A stretch of 64,000 nt of DNA from Lolium rigidum. Its lineage: Eukaryota > Streptophyta > Magnoliopsida > Poales > Poaceae. The stretch lies in the NCBI RefSeq assembly GCF_022539505.1, contig NC_061514.1, positions 36,175,769 to 36,239,768 of the forward strand, read 5' to 3'. Shown piece after piece: positions 43,723-54,450 of the stretch. The translations under genes and the position numbers were made by a program. The stretch's first letter is position 1. Each line of letters opens with the position of its first letter. The notes under the pieces are model-generated. The model had not been told where the DNA came from. It did no database searches and saw only the letters and a program-made list of their open reading frames with translations.

Positions 43723-45318
43723 TCAAGTATTATCGAGAGATGAAGCATCAACATCATAATTTGTTCTAATGATAGAATCATAAGGTACCTTCATTCTCTT
43801 TCTAGGGAAGTGTTCCATACCTTTCTTGAGAGGAAATTGATATTTTATATTTCCTTCCCTCATATCAATAATAGCACCAACGAGTTCGAAGAAAAGGTCT
43901 TCCCAATATAATTGGACAAGATGCATTGCATTCAATATCCAAGACAACAAAATCAACGGGAACAAGATTATTGTTAACGGTAATGCGAACATTATCAACT
44001 TTACCCAAAGGTTTCTTTGTAGAATGATCAGCAAGATTAACATCCAAATAACAATTTTTCGGCGGTGGCAAGTCAAGCATATTATAAATTTTCTTCGACA
44101 TAACGAAATACTTGCACCAAGATCACATAAAGCATTACAATCAAAATCTTTAACCTTCATCTTAATGATGGGCTCCCAGCCATATTCTAGCTTTTTAGGA
44201 ATAGAGGCTTCGCGCTCTAGTTTCTCTTCTCTAGCTTTTATGAGAGCATTTGTAATATGATGCGTGAAAGCCAAATTTATAGCACTAGCATTAGGACTTT
44301 TAGCAAGTTTTTGCAAGAACTTTATAACTTCAGAGATGTGGCAATCATCAAAATTCAAACCATTATAATCTAAAGCAATGGGATCATCATCCCCAATGTT
44401 GGAAAAAAAATTTCAGCAGCTTTATCGCGAGCGGTTTCAAGCAGCTTTAGCAATTTCAGCAGTTTTTCGCGCTTTTGCATTAGAAGTGGAAACATTGCTA
44501 ACACCAATTCTTTTATTAGTATGAGTAGGAGGTGCAGCAACATGTGTAGCATTAGCATTACTAGTGGTGGTAATAGTCCAAACTTTAGCTATATTCTTCT
44601 CTTTAGCTAGTTTTTCATTTTCTTCTCTATCCCACCTAGCACGCGAGTTCAGCCATTAATCTTATATTCTCATCAATTCTAACTTGAATGGCATTTGCTG
44701 TAGTAACAATTTTATTTTCAATATCCCTATTAGGCATAACTTTCGATTTCAAAAGATCAACATCGGAGGCAAGACTATCAACTCTAGAAACAAGAATATC
44801 AATTTTATTGAGCTTTTCCTCAACAGATTTGTTAAAGGCAGTTTGTGTACTAATAAATTCTTTAAGCATGGCTTCAAGTCCAGGGGGTGAATTCCTATTA
44901 TTGTTGTAAGAATTTCCATAAGAATTACCATAGCCGTTGCCATTATTATAAGGATATGGCCTAGAATTGTTCGGTAAGCATTGTTGTTGAAATTATTATT
45001 TTTAATGAAGTTTACATCAACATGTTCTTCTTGTGCAACCAATGAAGCTAACGGAACATTATTAGGATCAACATTAGTCCTATCATTCACAAGCATAGAC
45101 ATAATAGCATCAACCTTATCACTCAAGGANNNNNNNNNNNNNNNNNNNNNNNNNNNNNNNNNNNNNNNNNNNNNNNNNNNNNNNNNNNNNNNNNNNNNNN
45201 NNNNNNNNNNNNNNNNNNNNNNNNNNNNNATCTTATATTTACTAATTGGAGGCACCGTAAAAGCCTCCACGTTAATCCACATAATCAAAATAATTAAGAC
45301 AATTAGATCTAAACTCAA
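43723..45318 (-). pseudogene. Gag-protease polyprotein of element D, frameshifted and gapped
   Basis: From the N-terminal side: a gag tail with heptad repeats (FNKSVEEKLNKIDILVSRVD, 44869-44636), a linker, then ISEVIKFLQKLAKSPNASAI and KKLEYGWEPIIKMKVKDFDC, followed by the aspartic protease. The protease active-site loop reads CDLGASISL; SKKIYNMLDLPPPKNCYLDV, VDFVVLDIECNASCPIILGR and PFLRT follow after a frame change, and the frame ends ...ASSLDNT-stop at 43723. This is the retropepsin of the Athila/Sabrina-type gypsy group, which matures Gag. RT, RNase H and integrase are absent. Frameshifts near 44080 and 44420 and a 100-N gap (45130-45229) interrupt it. Confidence 0.8.
45130..45229. other. 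Assembly gap (100 N)
   Basis: A run of 100 N inside the gag region of element D. Confidence 1.
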
Positions 45319-45779
45319 GGGTTAGGATTAATCGAGAAAGTCGTAATTAATAATGTACCGTACGAAGTAACATTGACACGTTACGGTTGCTTAAAGCTAA
45401 GCTTAATATCTGAATTCTACGCTTCACGTCAAAGAAGGACATGTCAAGTTTAAACAAAAGTCCCCACGGAATACAAATAAGAAGTCCAAACATTGTTTTC
45501 TTTGACCGCAAGAATAAAGCTACCTGCTTTTATCTCTCTTTGAGTCCAGCACGCACCTTTCATCTATTTGAAATTAAATCCGCTATTTCTTAAGACTTAT
45601 CTGATGGTTAAGATGCGTGTCTGCTGGCGACATCTGAAGCTCGATGCGGCAGATCGTCTCACCATTGTGATGGCTGAATATGAATATTGATTTCTCCAGA
45701 TTACCTAAAACATGGATGCAGGGCACATCAATATCTACTCCAAGGTATGCATGAACAGCCGGAATCAACCGCTAGGGCA

Positions 45780-46535
45780 TTAACCGATCTTGACCTCTAT
45801 CTCCCTTTTTTTTTGACTCATGTGTTCCAGACCACCCATGCATATGTGGTTGTCCATGGTGGCCGGACATGGACGTGATCCTCAACTTCTAGCAGTCCAA
45901 GACAGGCTTTATGCGGGAAAGCACCGGATGCTGGAAGAAACAGAATTGGGGAGCGGTGATGGCGTGATCCTGCATAAATACACAATGCCGGCCAGCAGCG
46001 CGCTGTCGCAGGTGTACGGCAGGTTTCCGAAGTACAGCTTGGTGGCGGTGCTCGCCGCCTCCATCTCTGCAACGCCAGTATCACCGCCACCAGAATCATC
46101 TGATCTTGCCTCCAGCTCCGCGGCCGCGCCCTGCTCCTCCTCGACCTCACCGGCTGGCTTTTCTACGACGTCATCGCAGTCGCCGCACACATGCTCCGTC
46201 GAGCCACTGGCACGAGTCCATGACACGAGCAACAACGTACTCAGCAATGAGGCGGTGCCGTTGGTGGCCAGACAAGTGACAACGCAGAGGCGCCGTCGGT
46301 GTGAAGCATGGGCCACGGCGCTGCCGTCGAGAGGCAGGAGTGGCGAGTGTGCCATGGTGCCGCCCAGCGGCGCGTGCTGCTGCGAGCGCGAGCGAGGGAG
46401 ATACACAGGTGCGATATGGTATCTTGCATGTGTGATTTACATGTGCTTTTTCCACGTAACATCGGGTATATCATGCAGCTAGAAACAGATTCACATGGCG
46501 GAAAAGTTGGGCAGCTGATTAAAATGTGAGTACAT
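45780..46535 (+). other. GC-rich, possibly captured gene fragments in the Helitron
   Basis: A GC-rich block (45900-46420) has overlapping frames on both strands (plus 220 codons, minus 165 codons), none with a recognised domain. A short exon-like piece at 46475-46527 is bounded by ATGCAG and GTGAGTA splice-like sites and would encode LETDSHGGKVGQLIK. AT-rich intron-like DNA follows. Capture of host exons is inferred from composition and splice-like edges only. Confidence 0.35.
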
Positions 46536-47251
46536 CATGCTTCAATCGTATACTGGGTTATGCCTTTGTAATTTGGATGAACGATATATTTGCAATTTGC
46601 AAGCATAAGTGGATATGTCATTGGTACCTGTGGTTATTTTTTTTATTATATGGTCCATCTACTTAGGAAATTGATGTTAATTAATTAAGTAAGATCTTAT
46701 TACTACACTCTTTTTATTAGGCTACGCTCGAAACTTCCAACTCTAGCAAAACTAAGAATATCAATTATTACTTTTCCATATATACCCATATGATACTTTT
46801 AAATGGCGCCTTCAGCGTTATCCATCTCTTTAACATGCTTTCTTCAACTTCATGATGTGTATTATTTTCTGCCATATACAAGTTACTGTTTGCAACATAG
46901 CTCTATGCCATATGTGCCCCTTTGCTGCAGCTGATGTTGCACACGCACGTTTTGGGCTTTTGGCATGGATCATCCTAGAATATCTTTTAAATCATATGTA
47001 AGCGGGCTGAAAGGTCATTATGGCATTAGGATATTGTTAGTGAAATAATTCGAGTTTACCACACATTGGAGTGGGCTTGGAAAGCAATAAAAACTGGCTC
47101 CGTGTAAAACAAAACAAAACAAAAATATGTAGAGTACATGTGTTGTTCTTCTCACCCTAATATGCTTCACCCATTTCGGTAAAAAAATTAGTAACATTGT
47201 CGATAATGCCGTAATTAATAAACAAGCATGTAAAGCCAAAAAATATATATA

Positions 47252-47254
<3 letters not shown>
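46536..47254. other. AT-rich Helitron body, no gene
   Basis: No frame, RNA gene or further repeat is recognisable here. Confidence 0.4.

Positions 47255-47300
<46 letters not shown>
47255..47300. repeat. (AT)n microsatellite
   Basis: About 23 AT dinucleotides within the Helitron body. Confidence 0.98.
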
Positions 47301-47305
<5 letters not shown>

Positions 47306-47906
47306 AGGGACTATATTACTTCCACAATATTGGTACCTACAATTGAGGTCACTATTGGGTTATATTGCCTCAATAAATACAAATTTGTTCCATCTCAAAA
47401 ATATTTTGGTCCGGTGCTTTTCTAAGAATTACAAATTGCACATTTCGTCAATTGCTGGAGTGTGCATATGCATGGGTTGGATACCTCATAGAAATATGAA
47501 GCTGAATTATAAGAGCACGCATGCACCCATTAAATATTGCATTTCAAATTAAATTGAATAAAACTATAGTTTGTAAATTCGAGCCCGTGCAGCGCACGGG
47601 TTAATGACTAGTTTTTCTAGTTTGAATATGTCTAGACCATGTTTATCAACTTGAGTGCTCATGCATTATATGACATAAAAAGGCTATGTGCGTTTTTATT
47701 TTTTATACCCATTTGAATCTCGTTCAAATCCTAGTTTTGATCAGGATTTAAACAAGTTTAAGACATGAAAATGAAAAGGTAAGCATGGATCCTTCTTAGT
47801 CATTCTAAAAATGAAGCTTTTGGGGTGTTCTTGAAATCTCAATGTTTAAACCCAAAACCACTTCTCTTCACGGTTGACTTCATAAGACAGAGTTTAGGGT
47901 TAGGAG

Positions 47907-48707
47907 CAAGGTTTTAAATAGCGTGCTATTTCATTTAGCGAGGATCATCTCCAAACGCTATGCACGTTATAGCGCGCTATAACGCGCTATATATAAAATA
48001 GCGTTTTGCAAAAAGACATGCAAATGTTAAGAATTTCGGCAACTAAAATCTTGTCCAGCAGACAAATTGCATAACCAGATCGTTCGAAGCAGATTCCCAG
48101 GACCAAATTAAAGACAACATTTTTTAACACATACTAATATTATAATTTAGAACCAAGAAGGCAACAACAAAGGTGAAAGCACTCATTCAGAATCGGAAGA
48201 ACTACACATCAATAGTTCAATACATCTACGCATCTACAAATCGGGATGAGGAGGAGTTTCTAGTCAGCTCTAACCTGGTGGGTGATTTTTCTAAGGCGTC
48301 TCCGACATCCGAGCCGAAGGAAATAGCTGACAGAACTGTGGGAGGAAGCAACGGACGTGGACGTCATGCCGGAAGAGGCAGTCGCCGCCGTCGCTTCATG
48401 CGGAACTGCTAAACTGGGATTTAGGCTAGGTTTTGCCGTACATATACGGGCTTTAGGTATTTAGCTTTGTTGGGGAAATTGGACTTTTGGGCGGATGGGT
48501 TGGCATGCAGTTTTGGACCTTTGTTTTTTGCGGCTAAACGTTTTAGCGCCGCTACGTGTTATGTGTTTTAGCGCGATTTAGCACGATTTAGCGTGTTATT
48601 TCGTGTTTAGCACTGTAGCGACCATTTTCTGTCAAATATAGCGTGGAGGGTCCAAATCCGCTATTACGCGCTAAAACCGGTGAAATTGCGTGCTATTTAA
48701 AACCTTG
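47907..48707. mobile_element. Non-autonomous hAT transposon with 8-bp target duplication
   Basis: Terminal inverted repeats CAAGGTTTTAAATAGC(G) and the complement at the right end are flanked by GTTAGGAG at 47899-47906 and 48708-48715. An 8-bp duplication and CA-type ends indicate the hAT superfamily. Many TAGCG(C/T)GCTAT motifs near both ends look like subterminal binding repeats. An interior 79-codon frame (48173-48412) ends in an Arg/Gly-rich GRGRHAGRGSRRRRF stretch; it is not a transposase and may be a captured fragment. Confidence 0.85.
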
Positions 48708-49469
48708 GTTAGGAGTAGATACATGATTTGTCGGGTTTGAATATGTCTAGACCTTTTTTATCATCTTGAATGCTTACTATATATATGACGTAAGAAGACT
48801 ATGTGCTTTGGTTTTTTTTTTGTTTTTTTCTGAATTATTATGCTCATTTGAATCTTGTTGGTCAAATCCTAGGTTTGACCAAGATTTAAACAAACTTGAA
48901 ACATGAAAATTAAAAGTTAAGCCTGGATCCTTTCCTAGTCACTCTAAAATTAAGCTTTTGGGAAGTTTTTGAAATTTCCATGTTTGAAACCCAAAACCAC
49001 TTCTCTTCATGCTTGACTTCATAAGACAGAGTTAAGGGTTAGGGGTAGATACATGCTTTTTCTATTTTGAATATGTCTAGACCTTGTTTATCAACTTGAA
49101 TGCTTATTTTATATGACATAAGAAGGCTATGTGCTTTGGTTTTTCATTTTTCTGGTTTTTTTAATTTTATGCCCATTTGAATCTTGGTCAAATACTAGCT
49201 AGGTTTGACCAAGATTTAAACAATTTAAAAACATGAAAATGAAAAGGCAAGCCTGGATCTTTTGTAGTCACTCTAAAATGAAGCTCGTGGGAGGTTCTTG
49301 AAATTTCCATGTTTGAAACCAATACGACTTCTCTTCATGCTAGACTTCATAAGATCGACCGAGAGTTTATGGTTAGGGGTAGATACATGATTTGTCTGGT
49401 TTGAGCAAGATTTAAACAAGTTTAACACGTGTAAACGAATAAGTAAGCATGGCTCCTTCTTAGTCACTC

Positions 49470-50110
49470 CAAAATGTACCAATTGATAGATGTGTTAACT
49501 TTGCTTCATGGAAAAATTAATGTCATGTAAATGAGTTAACTTGGATTTCCTACCCTTTAGTCCATAGGTAACTTTGTTCTAATGCACTATAATAATCAAC
49601 TGAGTTTTTACACAACAGGTCCGTCACTTACGTGTGGTGCCCATGCGTGAGGTCCCACACTTCAGTGAGCACAAGTCACGTGCAGTAGGTACGCAAACTC
49701 CCAGCCATCTTCTTTGTCAAGAGAAGACGCATGAGGATGCGTATTGGAAGTCTCTGGGTCCTTCAGGATCCTTCGGTTGTCCCTCTCACAAAAAAAAACC
49801 TCTCTCATTCTCGGCCTCGCTCGACTCGCTCGCTCGCACCTCCTCGCTCACCGACAAAACCTGCACAACGAGTCAACATCATCACCCGAAAAGGGGAGAC
49901 ACCATAATGCACTCCCTTCTTCACTCCTTCCGAGTGATCCCTCTTTTTCCTTCGAGTTTCACTCGACGGGCAAACACACATGTGCTGCATAGTAATAATA
50001 AAAAAGTAGAAAAATCGACCTACGAATCTATGATTAAATCGGTTAATCTAGGGTTTTGCCCACTACTACAGATCAAGTTCAAAAATATCCAACTACTGGT
50101 TCGATTTTGG
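49470..50110. other. Unrelated insert within the satellite array
   Basis: Satellite sequence stops near 49470 (CACTCCAAAATG) and resumes near 50112 (GTGCGTTGG). The insert has a pyrimidine-rich, promoter/5'UTR-like centre (49790-49980) and a TCTAGGGTTTTGCC motif near 50046. No domain, inverted termini or target duplication were identified. Confidence 0.5.
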
Positions 50111-53100
50111 GCTACTAATGTGCGTTGGTTTTTTATTTTTTATTTTTTTCGAATGTTTATGCCCATTTGAATCTTGGTCAAATCCTATGTTTGACCAAGA
50201 TTTAAACACGCATAAACATGAAAATGAAAAGGTAAGCTTCGATCCTTTTTAGTCACTCTAAAATTAAGCTTTTGGGATGTTTTTGAAATTTCCATGTTTG
50301 AAACCCAAAACCACTTCTCTTCATGCCTGACTTCATAAGACAGAGTTAAGGGTTAGGGGGTAGATACATGCTTTTTCTATTTTGAATATGTCTACACCTT
50401 GTTCATCAACTTGAAGGCTTACTATATATATATGACATAAGAAGGCTATGTGCTTTAGTTTTTCATTTTTTTATGTTTTTTTGAATTTTTATGCCCATTT
50501 GAATCTTGGTCAAATCCTAGGTTTGACCAAGATTTAAACAAGATTAAAACATGAAAATGAAAAGGTAAGCATGAATCCTTCTTAATTAGTCACTCTAAAA
50601 TGAAGCTTTGGGGGGGTCTAGAAATTTCCATGTTTGAAACCCAAAACCATTTCTCTTCATGCTTGACTTCATAAGACAAATCTAGTTTAGGGTTAGGGGG
50701 TAGATACATGATTTGTCGGGTTTGAATATGTCTACACATGCTTGTTTATCAACTTGAATGCTTACTATATGACATAAGAAGACTATATGTGCGTTCGTTT
50801 CTTATTTTTAAATTTTTGCTGAATGTTTATGCCCATTTGAATCTTGGTCAATCCTATGTTTGACCAAGATTTAAACAAGTTAATTTAAAACATGAAAATG
50901 AAAAGGTAAGCATTGAACCTTCTTAGTCACTCTAAGATGAAGTTTTTGGGAGGTTATTGAAATTTCCATGTTTGAAACCCAAAACCACTTCTCTTCATGT
51001 TTGACTTCATAAGACAGATCGAGTTTAGGGTTAGGGACATGGTAGATACACGATTTTTCTTGTTTTAATATGTCTAGACCATGTTTATCAACTTGAATGC
51101 TCATTATATGACATAAAAAGGCTATGTGCTTTGTACATTTTCTGGTTTTTTGAATTTTTATGCCCATTGAATCTTGGTTAAATCCTAGGTTTGACCAAGA
51201 TTTAAACAAGTTTAAAACATGAAAATGAAAAGGTAAGTATGGATCCTTCTTAGTCATTCAAAAGTGAAGCTTTTGGGGGGTTCTTGAAATCTCAATGTTT
51301 GAAACCCAAAACCCACTTCTCTTCATGGTTGACTTCATAAGACAGAGTGTTTAGGGTTAGGGGGTAGATCGATACATGATTTGTCGGGTTTGAATATGTC
51401 TAGACATGCTTGTTTATCAACTTGAATGCTTACTATATGACATAAGAAGACTATATGTGCGTTGTATTTTCATTTTTTTGTTTTTTTCTGAATTAATGTT
51501 TAATCCTAGGTTTGACCAAGATTTAAACAAGTTTAAAACATAAAATGAAAAGGTAAGCCTGGATCCTTCTTAGTCATTCTAGAATGAAGCTTTTGGGGGG
51601 TTCTTGAAATCTCAATGTTTGAAACCCAAAACCACTTCTCTTCATGGTTGACTTCATAAGACAGAGTTTAGGGTGTTAGGGGTAGATACATGATTTGTCG
51701 GGTTAATTTGAATATGTCTAGACATGCATGCTTATTTATCAACTTGAATGCTTACTATATGACATAAGAAGACTATATGTGTGTTGGTCAAATCCTATGT
51801 TTGACCAAGATTTAAACAAGCATAAATCCTGAAAATGAAAAGGTAATTAAGCTTGGATCCTTCTTATTCACTCTAAAATTAAGCTTTTGGCGGGAAGTTT
51901 TTGAAATTTCCATGTTTGAAACCCAAAACCACTTCTCTTCATGCTTGACTTCATAAGACATATATAGTTAAGGGCCAGGGGTAGATACATGCTTTTTCTG
52001 TTTTGAATATGTCTAGACCTTGTTCATATCGATCAACTTGAATGCTTACTATATATATATGACATAAGAAGGCTATGTGCTTTGGTTTTCATTTTTTGAT
52101 TTTTTCTGAATGTTTATGCCCATTTGAATCTTGGTCAAGTCCTAGGTTTGACCAAGATTTTAGCAAGTTTAAAACACATGAAAATGAAAAGGCAAGCCTG
52201 GATCCTTCTTAGTCATTCTAAAATGAAGCTTTTGGGGGCGGGTTCGATCTTGAAATCTCAATATAATGTTTGTAACCCAAAACCACTTCTCTTCATGCTT
52301 GACTTCATAAGACAAAGTTAAGGGTTAGGGGTAGATCGATACATGCTTTTTTCTGTTTTGAATATGTCTAGACCTTGTTGATCTGATCAACTTGAATTCT
52401 TACTATATATGACATAAGAAGGCTATGTGCTTTGGTTTTCATTTTCTGTTTTTTTTTAATTTTATGCCCATTTGAATCTTGGTTGAATACTAGCTAGGTT
52501 TGATCGACCAAGATTTAAACAATTTTAAAACATGAAAATGAAAAGGCAAGCATGGATCTTTTTAGTCACTCTAAAATGAAGCTTTTGGGAGGTTCTTGAA
52601 ATTTCCATGTTTGAAACCAATAGACTTCGTAAGATCGACCGACTTTATGGTTAGGGGGTAGATACATGCTTTCTCTGTTTTGAATATGCCTAGAACTTGT
52701 TCATCAATTTGAAATTTCCATGTTTGAAACCCAAAACCCCACTTCTCTTCATGCTTGACTCCATAATACAAAGTTTAAGGTTAGGGCCAGGGTAGATACA
52801 TGATTTTTCTAGTTTGAATATGTCTAGACCATGTTTATCAACTTGAGTGCTCATGCATTATATGACATAAAAAGGCTATGTGCGTTTTTTTATTTTTTTA
52901 TACCCATTTGAATCTCGTTCAAATCCTAGTTTTGACCAGGATTTAAACAAGTTTAAAACATGAAAATGAAAAGGTAAGCCTGTATCCTTCTTAGTCACTC
53001 TAAAATGAAGTTTTTGGGAGGTTTTTGAAATTTCCATGTTTGAAACCCAAAACCATTTCTCTTCATGCTTGACTTCATAAGATAAAGTTTAGGGTTAGGT

Positions 53101-53379
53101 GTTGATACATGATTTGACTGGTTTGAATATGTCTAGACCTTGTTTATCAACTTCAATTCTTACTATATGACATAAGAAGACTATGTGCTTTGGTTTTTCA
53201 TTTTTTTATTTTTTCTGAATGTTTATGCCCATTTGAATCTAAAGGTGAGAGAACACGTTAAAGGTTATTCTAACAAAGGTCATGCTTGGAATCTTACCTA
53301 TGTATTATTGTACATCACAAATGTGAAATGAAAATATGTGCATCTAAAGGTATAATTGTTGCACCCCCATGGGGGTCTC

Positions 53380-54300
53380 ACAGCGATCCTCACTTCTGGA
53401 TCGTCGGATCTCCCCATCAGCTGCATCTGAACCGTTTATGTTGGGCAGAAAGTGAGTGTTCCTATTGGCCCTCCCGCTAGCTAACCGCATGCAACAGCCA
53501 TGAGTTACCCGCCAGCGGCTGCGTGAGGGTCCCACTTCCGTCCGGGCCCACACGTCGGTCACTTCGGGTGGATTTCGTTCGGTCGGGTTTGTAGTCGGGC
53601 TGTGGAAAAGATCTCCACCCGCAGGGTAGATTCGGTATTTCCTTGCGCGGTCAAGGGATGAGACAAAACTTCAGCCCGTGGTCCATAACCCTAGCCATTC
53701 GTCCGGTCGCTCCCCCAATCCCCTCTCGTTTACTCCTCCCCCAATCTCATCTTCTTCCTCCGCCGCCTTCCCAGGTCCCGCTCTCCGCCGCCGCCTCCCA
53801 TCTCCCGCTCCACGCCGTCGTCGGCCTCCTCTCCGGCGAGCCGCCGTCGCCCGCGTCCTCCCGGTCTGGGTCATGAGACCAAGGACAAGCGGTGAGCCAG
53901 CCAAGAAAGAGCGGCTCTGGCTCGCATGGCCGTGCTCGCCTCGTCTTCCTCGGCTCCGGCGAGGCAGGGCAATGGGTGTCGGCCGCGGTCTTCCTCCGCG
54001 GAGCGCTGGTCGTACCTCGCCGCCTCTCGCCTTTTCCCCTCGTCCCCACAGAGACGCATCTCTCCTCGTCGCCCTCAACCAAGGTCGGGTAAGATATTGT
54101 GTTGCAGGCTTGCGGAAGGACTCACTGGTGGTGGATCCTAGGGAGTAGGATGAGGGAGGCCGCGGCTGTGGCGGGAGGAGGACGAGGTGGCCGAGCTTGG
54201 GAGGGGATGGGCTTCCATGGCCACCATCGCCACCACATCCTTCTCCTCCACCCCTGTGCTCCCCGTGCCTTCTCCTCTCCCACTGCATCGTCCTCTTTCT

Positions 54301-54340
<40 letters not shown>

Positions 54341-54450
54341 ATCCACTCATAGATAGCTCCTTGCTGCAGCAACTCACGGGTGAAAAGGAGTTAGCTCGTG
54401 GGATGTTGGGCAAGATCCAAAATCCTAACCCACCTAGACGTCTTCTCCTT
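53380..54450 (+). other. CpG-rich gene-5'-end-like segment
   Basis: A GC-rich block follows a CCATAACCCTAGCC motif near 53681, as in many grass 5'UTRs. It carries several frames on both strands (plus 156 codons at 53678, minus 233 codons at 54372) with serine-, proline- and arginine-rich products and no recognised domain. Possible donor AAGCGGTGAGCC lies at about 53888. A (CT)n tract follows. Downstream DNA to ~58,850 is AT-rich and intron-like. It may be the promoter and first exon of a captured or noncoding gene; the protein is not identified. Confidence 0.35.
54303..54339. repeat. (CT)n microsatellite
   Basis: About 18 CT dinucleotides. Confidence 0.98.

Larger units (their letters stand above)
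39514..45320 (-). mobile_element. Gypsy element D (minus), 3' LTR to gag-protease; 5' end lost
   Basis: On the minus strand the order is gag-protease remains (45318-43723), the conserved ~2.6-kb noncoding region (43722-41133), a polypurine tract and the 3' LTR (41118-39514). The left flank GGGGT (39509-39513) is the expected 5-bp duplication, but its partner is not in the window because the upstream part is missing beyond ~45320. The element inserted into the CACTA transposon. Confidence 0.85.
45330..47611 (+). mobile_element. Helitron 3' end with gene-like fragments (5' end not found)
   Basis: The 3' terminus is a perfect hairpin CCCGTGC/GCACGGG (47584-47590 with 47594-47600), the spacer TTAATGA and CTAG (47608-47611), followed by host T. 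The right flank continues as the satellite unit ...ACATGA^TTTTTCTAG..., consistent with A^T insertion. The left boundary is unresolved: element D gag sequence stops at about 45320 and no A|TC start is convincing. No Rep/helicase gene is present. Confidence 0.55.
47612..53240. repeat. Satellite-like tandem array, ~325-bp unit, about 14 copies
   Basis: The landmark GAATATGTCTAGA (or a near variant) recurs near 47626, 48741, 49071, 50396, 50726, 51068, 51394, 51712, 52007, 52362, 52684, 52818 and 53127; most spacings are 295-355 bp. Every full unit contains an inverted repeat TCTTGGTCAAA...TTTGACCAAGA with a 7-base loop, a CTTCTCTTCATG block, and a TTTAGGGTTAGGG-like motif before GTAGATACATG. 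Some copies are shortened (around 49393 and 52684-52818). The array is broken by a hAT element and by an unrelated insert at 49470-50110. Frames within it (for example 50880-51257, minus) are not genes. Confidence 0.9.

Noticed and set aside
45820..46482. 220-codon plus-strand frame as a protein gene
   Set aside because: Equally long frames run on the minus strand and no domain is visible; kept only as a possible captured fragment.
47891..53100. True interstitial telomere
   Set aside because: TTTAGGGTTAGGG occurs once per unit rather than as a tandem run, so it is only telomere-like.
47612..53240. CRISPR-like array
   Set aside because: Repeated hairpins occur, but the whole ~325-bp unit is repeated with no unique spacers, and the DNA is eukaryotic.
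53671..54372. Minus-strand 233-codon and plus-strand 156-codon frames
   Set aside because: Both come from the same CpG-rich block. The Arg/Glu repeat of the minus frame is the (CT)n tract translated.
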